Source of the DNA: Vibrio sp. 10N.286.49.B3
Lineage (GTDB): Bacteria > Pseudomonadota > Gammaproteobacteria > Enterobacterales > Vibrionaceae
Assembly: GCF_002873395.1 (NCBI RefSeq)
Contig: NZ_MCUV01000024.1
Coordinates: forward strand, 186,001 to 250,000
Length of the DNA stretch: 64,000 nt
Direction of reading: 5' to 3'
Part shown: positions 56,423-64,000 of the stretch, piece after piece
How positions within the stretch are numbered: the first letter of the stretch is position 1
Layout of the letters: each line of letters begins with the position of its first letter
Made by a program: the position numbers and the translations under genes
The notes under the pieces: model-generated
What the model saw: the letters and a program-made list of their open reading frames with translations, nothing else
What the model was told of the DNA's origin: nothing
The model's database searches: none

Positions 56423-58429
56423 TTAAGCTTGCTCGTTGCTATCTGTTTCGTTCATTTCTTTTAAATCAGCAAAAACTTCACTAGGCTTAGCGATGATGTT
56501 ACGACTTTCTTGATTGACTTCGTTAAGTACCACTTCAAGCGTATCACCAAGGCGATAAACCACTTCTTTATCGATTGATAGTGTTCCGTTCTCACCATTA
56601 CATTCAATACGTTCTTTATTATCTAAAACAAGAGAACCAGGAATGAAGGCTGCTGCACCGTTTGCAACCAAGCGAACACGCATACCAGCACGGTTTATAT
56701 CGAAAATTTCTGCGACAAAGCGAGTTTCTTTCTTTGGTTCATCACATAAAGTACGTGCGTATAACCAATCGCCAACATTGCGCTCCGCCATATTGTGGTG
56801 ACGACGGTGCAGAGCAAGTTCTTCACCAACGGTATCATCAGGTAATTGAATTGGCGCTTTACCTAAGATGTGAGCTTTAAGCATGCGGTGGTTGATCATA
56901 TCACCATATTTACGGATAGGAGAGGTCCAAGTCGCGTAAATATCGAGTCCCATAGCGTAATGTGGTAGTGGCTGATTATTCACTTCACTGTATGCTTGGC
57001 ACTTTCGAATGCGATTATCATAATATGGCGTTTCAAGAGAACCTAACCAGCGGCGTAAAGCTGCAAAGCCTTCAACGGTTGCAAGTTCTTCCTCAGTGAA
57101 TTGATGTTCTGAAATAGGGTTAACTAACTCTAAGACATCTTTAATCTTTTCAGCTTTGAAACCTGAGTGACAGTTGAATACACCGGTATTGAAGTGCTGC
57201 TTTAAGATGGTACCCGCACAAATATTTGCGGTAATCATTGACTCTTCAACAAGACGGTTAGCAGAGCGGCGCATATCAGCATGAATAGCCACAACATCAT
57301 TGTCTTCACTCAACTCGAAACGATAATCTGGTCGATCAGGGAATACAACCGCATTCTCTTTACGCCATTTAGCACGAGCTTTAGAGAAGTCATAAAGGTC
57401 GTTGACTACCGTTGCGATTTCTTCCGTTGGTTGCCATTGCTCTGATTGACCGGTTTCTAAGAAATCAGAAACATGCTCATAAGCAAGGCGAGCATGAGAT
57501 TTGATGTTTGCTGCGTAGAATTTAATATCATCGCCAATGATGCCATCTTTACTTACTGTTACGTCACAGCAAATTGTTGGGCGAATTTCATCTTCTTTTA
57601 ATGAACATAAATCATCAGCAAGTTCACGAGGTAGCATTGGAATATTGCGACCTGGCAAGTAGATGGTAAAACCACGTTCGCGAGCCACTTTATCCATATC
57701 ATCTTCAGGAGAGATATAAGCGGTTGGATCAGCAATGGCGATAGTAAGGGCAAAGTCACCGTTATCTTTTTTCTTCGCAAATAACGCATCATCCATATCT
57801 TTGGTGCTTTCACCATCAATAGTAACAAAAGGCGTTGCTGTCATATCAACACGCTCTAGATCAGCGTCGTCGTTAATTTGCCAGTTATCAATACCAGCTG
57901 GTTCGCTATTTGGAAGATCGTTTTGCGCTAGTGTTACCCACCAAGGTGCAATTTTATCATTAGCATCGGTGATTTTTTTAGAAATTTGCGCTTGAAAGCC
58001 AGCGTCGCCATTTAAAGGGTGCTGAACAATATGAGCAACAACCCAATCGCCTTCATTAAGCGTTTCAGGGTTTACCCCTTTTTTCGCTTTGGCTTTTAGT
58101 TGTAGCCTTTTAAGTTGTGGATGGTCAGGGATAACATGCAGGCGCTTTTTGATAAATTGAACACGAGCAATGAACCGAGTAACACCTTGTTCGATGAGTT
58201 TCTCTGGTTCGGCAAATTCACGTTCGTTTTCAGTGCGAATAATAGCGACGACCTTATCACCATGCATGCATTTCTTCATGATTGGTGGCGGGATAAAGTA
58301 GCTATTTTTATTATCCACTTCCAAAAAACCAAAGCCTTTTTCAGTAGCTTTAATCGTACCTTCTTTCTTAGGTAGCGTTTCTTGGATCTGTTGTTTGAGC
58401 TGTGCGAGTAAAGGATTATCTTGAAACAT
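56423..58429 (-). CDS. rnb: Exoribonuclease II
   Basis: A 668-residue RNase II that degrades single-stranded RNA from the 3' end. Cold-shock-type RNA-binding domains occupy the first about 170 residues ([13 protein letters not shown]). The RNB catalytic motif [15 protein letters not shown] has D205, D211, D213 and D214 with the same spacing as E. coli D201, D207, D209 and D210. A C-terminal S1 domain begins near residue 575. It is divergent from the helicase gene deaD across 386 bp, so two RNA-turnover genes share this region. Confidence 0.96.
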   Translation of the reverse strand: MFQDNPLLAQLKQQIQETLPKKEGTIKATEKGFGFLEVDNKNSYFIPPPIMKKCMHGDKVVAIIRTENEREFAEPEKLIEQGVTRFIARVQFIKKRLHVIPDHPQLKRLQLKAKAKKGVNPETLNEGDWVVAHIVQHPLNGDAGFQAQISKKITDANDKIAPWWVTLAQNDLPNSEPAGIDNWQINDDADLERVDMTATPFVTIDGESTKDMDDALFAKKKDNGDFALTIAIADPTAYISPEDDMDKVARERGFTIYLPGRNIPMLPRELADDLCSLKEDEIRPTICCDVTVSKDGIIGDDIKFYAANIKSHARLAYEHVSDFLETGQSEQWQPTEEIATVVNDLYDFSKARAKWRKENAVVFPDRPDYRFELSEDNDVVAIHADMRRSANRLVEESMITANICAGTILKQHFNTGVFNCHSGFKAEKIKDVLELVNPISEHQFTEEELATVEGFAALRRWLGSLETPYYDNRIRKCQAYSEVNNQPLPHYAMGLDIYATWTSPIRKYGDMINHRMLKAHILGKAPIQLPDDTVGEELALHRRHHNMAERNVGDWLYARTLCDEPKKETRFVAEIFDINRAGMRVRLVANGAAAFIPGSLVLDNKERIECNGENGTLSIDKEVVYRLGDTLEVVLNEVNQESRNIIAKPSEVFADLKEMNETDSNEQA

Positions 58430-58815
58430 CGTTACTTATCTGACTAATGTGATTGATCACACTATAATCATTGCGAGAGGGGATTGCTACTTAAAGCCGC
58501 AATTGAAAGAAAGATTTTCCTAGACCATAAGAATGTGTTTTTAATTCTTATGGTTATGAATACGGCGTTTTATGTCGATAAGATGAACATTTTATTTCTT
58601 TTTAAGAAAAATTTGTGATGAGTTTCAATTTTTTCTGGCTTTTTTTATGTATTTAAGGAATAATCCGCCTCCCTTAGACGTCCCTAATGGCTTGATGCGT
58701 TTTTTTACTGCATTCGCAACTGAACGGAATCAGTATCTAACTGGATATTGAATCAGTATTGGAATTGGTTAGAGCACATGGGACCTTTTGTTTTCTTATA
58801 TATAGTGGGATCCCA
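58430..58815. promoter_or_regulatory. rnb-deaD divergent region with a perfect hairpin
   Basis: A 386-bp gap with both promoters. ACCATAAGAAT at 58524-58534 and ATTCTTATGGT at 58544-58554 form a perfect 11-bp stem with a 9-base loop, about 95 bp before rnb. The deaD side probably has a long untranslated leader (from about 58670), as is common for cold-induced deaD/csdA genes. No further gene was found. Confidence 0.5.
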
Positions 58816-60777
58816 ATGCAAGATTCTGTAACTCAAGACTCTGTAATTCAATTTAATGAATTAGCTCTTAACGACAACATCCTTTCTGCTCTAGATAGCA
58901 TGGGTTTTGTTTCTCCAACACCTATTCAAGCAGCTGCTATTCCTCTTCTTCTTGAGGGACGTGATGCACTAGGTAAAGCACAGACAGGTACTGGTAAAAC
59001 AGCCGCTTTCTCTTTACCTCTGCTAAACAAAATTAATCTTAACCAACATAAACCACAAGCAATCATCATGGCTCCTACACGTGAGCTAGCGATTCAAGTT
59101 GCTGCGGAAATCAAAAACTTAGGTCGTGATGTTAAAGGCCTTAAAGTAATTGAAATTTATGGTGGTGCTTCAATTGTTGACCAAATGCGTGCTCTAAGCC
59201 GTGGTGCTCACATTGTTGTTGGTACTCCAGGTCGTGTTAAAGATCTACTTACTCGTGATCGTCTACACCTAGATGAAGCTCACACATTCGTACTTGATGA
59301 AGCTGACGAAATGTTAAAAATGGGCTTTGTTGATGATGTAACTTGGATTCTAGAAAAAGCACCTGAAACCGCTCAGCGTGTACTTTTCTCTGCAACTATG
59401 CCACCAATGGTTAAAACGATTGTTGATCGTTACCTACGTAACCCTGCGCGCGTTGACGTTGCTGGTACTAACCACACAGTTGATAAAGTTGCTCAAAACT
59501 ACTGGGTAGTGAAAGGCGTAGAGAAAGATGAAGCAATGTCTCGTCTTCTTGAAACTGAAGAAACTGATGCATCTATCGTTTTCGTTCGTACTCGTCAAGA
59601 TACAGAGCGTCTAGCTGATTGGTTATCTGCTCGTGGCTTTAAAGCAGCGGCACTTCACGGTGATATTCCTCAGTCTCTACGTGAGCGTACTGTTGATCAC
59701 ATCAAAAAAGGTGTAATCGACATCCTAGTTGCAACCGACGTTGTTGCTCGTGGCCTTGATGTTCCACGTATTACACACGTATTCAACTACGATATCCCGT
59801 TTGATGTTGAATCATACATCCACCGTATCGGTCGTACAGGTCGTGCTGGACGTAAAGGTAAAGCGATCCTTCTTGTTCGCACAAACCAAATCCGCATGCT
59901 ACGTACAATTGAACGTGTAACTAAATCTCAAATGGAAGAAATTCAACTTCCAGAGCGCGATGTAGTTGCAGCTTCTCGTCTAACTAAGCTTGGTACTGAG
60001 CTTGAGCTAGATAAAGAAAGCACAGCACTAACAAACTTTGTTGAGCTAGTTGAAAAACTACAAGCATCACTAGAAATCGATTCTACGACTCTAGCGGCTA
60101 TGCTTCTTAAGCGTCAACAAGGTAAGCAACCATTATTCTACACTGGTCCTGATCCAATGATCGCTGCTATTGAGCGTGATAAAAACCGTCGCAAAGAGCG
60201 TCGTGAGAACCCTCGCGATAGCCGTGATGGCGGTCGTGATGGTGGTCGTGACTTCGGTGGTAACACTGCTGATTGGGATACTTACCAACTTCAAGTTGGC
60301 CGTGAGCAAGGTGTTCAAGTTAAAGATATCGTTGGCGCACTAGCAAACGAGCTTGGCTTAACTAAAGGTTCTATCGGTGCTATCAAGCTAGACCAAGGTC
60401 AAACTTACGTACAGCTACCAAAAGCAATGAACTCTGATACTGCTGGTAAACTAAGCAAGCTACGCATCCGTCAAAAAGATGTAGGTGCAGTTGTTGTTGA
60501 TTTCACTGACTTCAGCCGTCCACCTCGCCGTGATGGTGGTCAACGCCGTGATGGTGGTGGTTACCGTGGCAACCGTGAAGGTGGTCAACAGCGTCGTGAA
60601 GGCGGCGGTTACCGTGGCAACCGTGAAGGTGGTCGTGGTTCTCGTGAAGGTGGCAATGGTAATGGCGAACGTCGTTTCGATCGTAACCGTGGCGGTGACA
60701 ACCGTGGTAACTACCGTGGCGAACGTGGTCATGGTAACAGCAGTGCTCCTTCTCGCGATCGTCGCTCTGAAGGTTAA
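58816..60777 (+). CDS. deaD: DEAD-box ATP-dependent RNA helicase, DeaD/CsdA type
   Basis: A 653-residue helicase from the ATG at 58816; the longer frame from 58759 adds 19 residues with no family match. Motif I is AQTGTGKT at 55-62, PTRE and GTPGR follow, DEAD is at 161-164, then SAT, VARGLD and HRIGRTGRAG. The extra DbpA-type RNA-binding domain (about 485-560) is typical of DeaD. The last about 80 residues form an arginine-glycine-rich tail with tandem repeats. The protein unwinds structured RNA in ribosome assembly and mRNA decay, mainly in the cold. Codon use is strongly biased, as in highly expressed genes. Confidence 0.95.
   Translation: MQDSVTQDSVIQFNELALNDNILSALDSMGFVSPTPIQAAAIPLLLEGRDALGKAQTGTGKTAAFSLPLLNKINLNQHKPQAIIMAPTRELAIQVAAEIKNLGRDVKGLKVIEIYGGASIVDQMRALSRGAHIVVGTPGRVKDLLTRDRLHLDEAHTFVLDEADEMLKMGFVDDVTWILEKAPETAQRVLFSATMPPMVKTIVDRYLRNPARVDVAGTNHTVDKVAQNYWVVKGVEKDEAMSRLLETEETDASIVFVRTRQDTERLADWLSARGFKAAALHGDIPQSLRERTVDHIKKGVIDILVATDVVARGLDVPRITHVFNYDIPFDVESYIHRIGRTGRAGRKGKAILLVRTNQIRMLRTIERVTKSQMEEIQLPERDVVAASRLTKLGTELELDKESTALTNFVELVEKLQASLEIDSTTLAAMLLKRQQGKQPLFYTGPDPMIAAIERDKNRRKERRENPRDSRDGGRDGGRDFGGNTADWDTYQLQVGREQGVQVKDIVGALANELGLTKGSIGAIKLDQGQTYVQLPKAMNSDTAGKLSKLRIRQKDVGAVVVDFTDFSRPPRRDGGQRRDGGGYRGNREGGQQRREGGGYRGNREGGRGSREGGNGNGERRFDRNRGGDNRGNYRGERGHGNSSAPSRDRRSEG
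60559..60634 (+). repeat. 28-bp perfect repeat in the deaD RG-tail
   Basis: A 28-bp segment starting GGTTACCGTGGCAACC occurs at 60559-60586 and again at 60607-60634, a 48-bp period (16 codons) in frame. It encodes GYRGNREGG twice. Confidence 0.85.
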
Positions 60778-60803
60778 TCTTACAAAGTAAGAGAGTGAAT
60801 TTT

Positions 60804-60831
60804 AAAGCCGAGCATTATGCTCGGCTTTTTT
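60804..60831 (+). terminator. Terminator after deaD
   Basis: AAAGCCGAGCA and TGCTCGGCTTT form an 11-bp stem with a 3-base loop and a T-run. Confidence 0.93.
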
Positions 60832-61008
60832 GTATCTAGAATTAGAGGTTGGGATAAAGTAGATCTAGCCACAATATAAATTATGCCTTTTGTTGCACAT
60901 TAGTGAGGCTGAATAATATTCTAGGCTATAATTAAGTTAAATCTGCGGCTTATCGTAACTGCAAGCTAAGGTAAGTTATCGCATTATAACGAGTATAATG
61001 GGCTTAGT

Positions 61009-63405
61009 ATGACACCGATTAATGATAAACAGCTGGTATTATCACTCCGGATACTTCCTGGTGTGGTTACGTTAGTTATGCTTTTTATTATTATTATGAT
61101 ATTGGTGCTAGAGAGCAAAAACCGTCAAAAAAGCTTTCTTGCTTATGTTGATCAGGACCATAAAGGAAGAGTAGAGCAATTTCTTGAGCAGCAAGTAACA
61201 AGTATTGTTCAGCAAATTGACTATGAAGGGAGTCAGGCAGAAGAAAGACTGAAAGGGCAGTTAAAGGAAGGTGTAGGGTATAAGTTTGATCTTATCAATC
61301 GATTGTATAAAGAAGATAAAACCCGAACAGAGAATCAAGTAAAAGAAAAAGTAATGAGCTACTTCTCTAGCATTAGCTTTGATTCCGCCGATTCTGAATA
61401 TATTATTCTTGATCTTAACGAAGAGAATAATATGTTCTCTAGCCATCTTTTTGAGAGGATAAGTAAGAATTTAATCTTCGAAAATGAGTTTTATCATGTG
61501 TGGAATACTGATAACGATAATAAAAAAGTTATGGGCTATTTTAAATATTTTTCTCCATATAACTGGTTGATAATAAAGTATGAACCACTGAGTAACACTT
61601 ATAATAGAGCTCAAAATAATCTGTTAAAGTGGATAAGCACAATTAGATTTGATAAAAGTCGTTATATTTTTGTTATGGATGAATCTGGCACCATATTATC
61701 ACATTTAAAACCAAGTGAAATAGGCACTAAACAACCAGAACTACTTCATCAAATAAAAGAAGGCGTCGTTCATAATAAGCATGATGCATATATATCCTAC
61801 ACGACAAAATTCTCTAACAACCCTATCTATTATACAAAGAAGATATCATATGTGCAGCATTATATGCCTTGGGGCTGGTATATCGCATCTGGTGTTGATG
61901 AAAGTGAATTTCTCGATTATTTTTCAAACCAAGGGGATATGATTAATTCATATAATAATGAACAAATAAAAAACTTATCAATTCTTTTTGTATTATTAGC
62001 ATTTAGTGTCTTTGGTCTGTCTTTTTTAGCCTGTCACTTCCTTAAAAAACGCTTATCAAATTATCAACTAAGTTGTAGTGAATATTTAGAAAAAATCAAT
62101 AATACCAACCAAAGACTAAATCACTTGGCAACACACGACTCTTTAACCGGGATATTAAATAGAGATCGTTTGTACACCATACTTGATGAATCATTGTCGA
62201 TAACGCGTCGTAAGACCGATAAATTGGCTGTTATCTTTGTTGCAGTGAATGAGTATGAGAAAATTAATGATAAATATGGTCATGATGTGGGGGGCAAGGT
62301 TCTACGCACGATCAGTCATAAATTGGAATCTGTACTTGATAGTAACCAAATTATCGCTCGCTTTGAATCTAGTCAGTTTGTTATTCTCATCCCACAACTA
62401 CTTGATAAGAAAGATTTAGATGATATTATTGATAACATCACTAACTCATTTAATTCTAGATTGAGTATTGATAATCTGTATTTAAAAGTAAATTGCTGTT
62501 TAGGGATCGCGATTTACCCAGAACATGGCTTATCATCAAAACAGCTAATACTTAATGCAAGTACAGTGCTCTATCGAAATCGTTCTTTTAATAAAAACCA
62601 ACTTGTTTCTATTTTTGATGAAAGTATTAGACATGAAATTGAACGTGAATATCAAATTGAAGATAAACTTAAAAGTGCTCTAGATAACAACGAGATTAGC
62701 ATTGCGTATCAGCCTCAACTTGATGCGAAAACTGGTAATATAAAGGGTATTGAGGCTTTAGCGCGCTGGAAAAATGAAAGTTTAGGAAATGTTCGACCTG
62801 ATGAATTTATTGGCGTAGCAGAAAAATCAGGCTTAATTTCCTCTCTTGGTTTATATATATTTAAAACTGCTTGCCAAGAAATGCTCCTGATGTCTAAGGA
62901 GGTGCCTTTACTACAAACGATATCAATAAACATATCACCTGTTCAACTTAATACACCCAACTTTGTCGCAGATTTAATGACGATAATAAAAGAAGTAGGG
63001 ATTGATACACAATCTATTATTTTAGAAATAACAGAAAATGTTTTCATCGATGATGTAGACTATGTAAGACCAATCTTAATTGAACTTAGAAACAAAGGCT
63101 TTGGCTTATCTCTGGATGATTTTGGAACTGGTTACTCATCACTGAAATACTTAAACCACTTACCAATAACAGAGATTAAAATAGACAAAGTATTTATTTG
63201 TAAAATATCACTGTCTGAACAAAATGAAAGTTTGGTGAAGAACATTATTAATATTGGGATCTCAAATAATATTCAAGTAGTCGCAGAAGGAGTAGAAACC
63301 GAAGAACAAAAAAATCAGCTAACACTTTATGGATGTGATTTGCTTCAAGGTTACTATTATAGTAAGCCAATTTCTAAAACATCAATTATAGAAAACTACC
63401 AATAG
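61009..63405 (+). CDS. Membrane c-di-GMP protein: Cache-type sensor, degenerate GGDEF, intact EAL
   Basis: A 798-residue protein with membrane segments at about 11-35 and 318-345. The periplasmic part of about 280 residues resembles a Cache sensor (YIFVMDESGTILSHLKPSEIGT). The GGDEF domain starts near LATHDSLTGILNRDRL, but its active-site loop is ESSQF at 453-457 in place of GGDEF, so it should not make c-di-GMP. The EAL domain is complete: E582-A-L, N and E in ISINISP and LEITEN, DDFGTG with D703 and D704, AEGVET and LQGYYYSKP. It therefore looks like a c-di-GMP phosphodiesterase controlled by an external ligand. It favours motility over attachment if it follows the usual rule. Confidence 0.92.
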   Translation: MTPINDKQLVLSLRILPGVVTLVMLFIIIMILVLESKNRQKSFLAYVDQDHKGRVEQFLEQQVTSIVQQIDYEGSQAEERLKGQLKEGVGYKFDLINRLYKEDKTRTENQVKEKVMSYFSSISFDSADSEYIILDLNEENNMFSSHLFERISKNLIFENEFYHVWNTDNDNKKVMGYFKYFSPYNWLIIKYEPLSNTYNRAQNNLLKWISTIRFDKSRYIFVMDESGTILSHLKPSEIGTKQPELLHQIKEGVVHNKHDAYISYTTKFSNNPIYYTKKISYVQHYMPWGWYIASGVDESEFLDYFSNQGDMINSYNNEQIKNLSILFVLLAFSVFGLSFLACHFLKKRLSNYQLSCSEYLEKINNTNQRLNHLATHDSLTGILNRDRLYTILDESLSITRRKTDKLAVIFVAVNEYEKINDKYGHDVGGKVLRTISHKLESVLDSNQIIARFESSQFVILIPQLLDKKDLDDIIDNITNSFNSRLSIDNLYLKVNCCLGIAIYPEHGLSSKQLILNASTVLYRNRSFNKNQLVSIFDESIRHEIEREYQIEDKLKSALDNNEISIAYQPQLDAKTGNIKGIEALARWKNESLGNVRPDEFIGVAEKSGLISSLGLYIFKTACQEMLLMSKEVPLLQTISINISPVQLNTPNFVADLMTIIKEVGIDTQSIILEITENVFIDDVDYVRPILIELRNKGFGLSLDDFGTGYSSLKYLNHLPITEIKIDKVFICKISLSEQNESLVKNIINIGISNNIQVVAEGVETEEQKNQLTLYGCDLLQGYYYSKPISKTSIIENYQ

Positions 63406-63436
63406 TAGGGCCCTAATATCAAATAAGAGGTATTAG

Positions 63437-63460
63437 AAAACCGATAAAAATATCGGCTTT
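63437..63460. terminator. Hairpin between the EAL gene and a small minus-strand gene
   Basis: AACCGATA and TATCGGCTT pair with one mismatch around a short A-loop, followed by TTTTAA. It is a modest terminator for the convergent genes. Confidence 0.6.
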
Positions 63461-63493
63461 TAATCTAAGCTCTGCAAATAATCAGTTAAGAAA

Positions 63494-63736
63494 TTAATGG
63501 GTTCTTAATTGAGATATTTGAAAACACCCTGTCTTTTGATTTATTCTGAACGATAGAGCATGTGAATGATAATCAACACCATCATTCCAAATTGTCTCAC
63601 CAAAAATCTTACATAGAGTAAGATCATTGACTGATCCAAATTTTTCGACGTGTTCAATAACAGACACTAACTTATGCTTAAGTTCAGCCGGTAAATCTTC
63701 TTTCATCCCATGAATTGAAGCTATAGATTTATGCAT
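63494..63736 (-). CDS. Small hypothetical protein, 80 residues
   Basis: I do not recognise this protein. It is soluble, with an N-terminal helical part (GMKEDLPAELKHKLVSVIEHVEKFGS) and a C-terminal part rich in aromatic and polar residues (GETIWNDGVDYHSHALSFRIN). It lies convergent to the EAL gene. The remaining bases to 64000 show no gene. Confidence 0.5.
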   Translation of the reverse strand: MHKSIASIHGMKEDLPAELKHKLVSVIEHVEKFGSVNDLTLCKIFGETIWNDGVDYHSHALSFRINQKTGCFQISQLRTH

Positions 63737-64000
63737 ATTAACTAGCCAATTATTCTTTATTTATTAAGTAATATGAACAGCCATAGTAAACAAAAACCTA
63801 ATATTTGTAAACTATTTTTGTGACTCAGGTCTCACTTGGTTTGCTATTCGCTTATAAAGCAACCGTTTCGCTTTGTTTTTTTTCTATAAATCATACAAAT
63901 ACATCAGGATTAAAGCGATTTATGTACAGCTTATGTAAACTAATGTCGCGTTATTAAAGAGGTTTGGCTTTTTAACAGATTCAATTGTCTGATGATTAAC
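63737..64000. other. AT-rich region at the window end
   Basis: No open frame, RNA gene or clear repeat was recognised in these 264 bases. They probably hold the promoter of the small minus-strand gene and of a gene outside the window. Confidence 0.4.

Noticed and set aside
60460-60790. Open frames opposite and out of frame with the deaD tail
   Set aside because: They are low-complexity Thr/Val-rich shadows of the repetitive RG-coding DNA, with no ribosome sites.

Overview
The window looks like part of the second chromosome of a marine Vibrionaceae bacterium (Photobacterium, Aliivibrio or Vibrio). Four things point that way: low-to-moderate GC; a nitroreductase that reads like the Aliivibrio fischeri FRase I flavin reductase; a zwf-pgl-gnd operon next to a YggL gene; and a split gcv locus and an rnb/deaD pair as I remember them from Vibrio second chromosomes. 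Species cannot be fixed from sequence reading alone. Genes are densely packed, mostly metabolic and transport genes with local regulators. One accessory defence-type cassette sits at 7.1-14.8 kb.

Layout. 0-3.6 kb: a GH116-type glycosidase and a LacI regulator. 3.7-6.9 kb: a small unknown gene, a CynX/NimT-like transporter, the FRase I-like nitroreductase and a lipoprotein. 7.1-14.8 kb: a CapW/BrxR-like WYL regulator, divergent from four tightly coupled genes for an SMC ATPase, a small winged-helix (KITE-like) subunit, a kleisin-like subunit and a Toprim protein. This is a Wadjet/MksBEFG-like anti-plasmid condensin in the gene order C-B-A-D. 14.9-20.4 kb: the glycine cleavage genes gcvP and gcvH, divergent from an XRE-cupin regulator and gcvT. 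20.5-24.7 kb: yggL and the pentose phosphate operon zwf-pgl-gnd. 24.8-29.2 kb: an unknown gene and two exported phosphoesterase-type lipoproteins.

29.5-38.7 kb: a large RecX-like protein, then an outer-membrane factor/adaptor/RND pump with its own response regulator and sensor kinase and a PmrA/QseB-type tandem box at the promoter, then ydjM with a LexA-like box. 38.9-43.5 kb: an M42 peptidase, a Bcr/CflA drug transporter, a type-B carboxylesterase and a DUF2798 membrane protein. 43.8-51.2 kb: a full sucrose regulon (scrK, scrA, scrR, scrB, scrY) with four similar ScrR-operator-like sites. 51.3-64 kb: an NlpE-like lipoprotein, a BCCT transporter, tRNA-Ser(UGA), a MaoC-like hydratase, a PstS-like binding protein, a DUF3024-like protein, RNase II, a DeaD-type helicase with RG-rich tail repeats, and a membrane c-di-GMP protein with a degenerate GGDEF and an intact EAL domain.

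The SMC/Toprim cassette is the most notable element. Its parts follow the plasmid-cleaving condensins, but the gene order and the YLP-motif SMC differ from canonical JetABCD, and its divergent WYL regulator suggests that it is normally kept repressed. Start codons were moved from the longest frame where a ribosome-binding site or a signal peptide argued for it; each case is stated in its entry.
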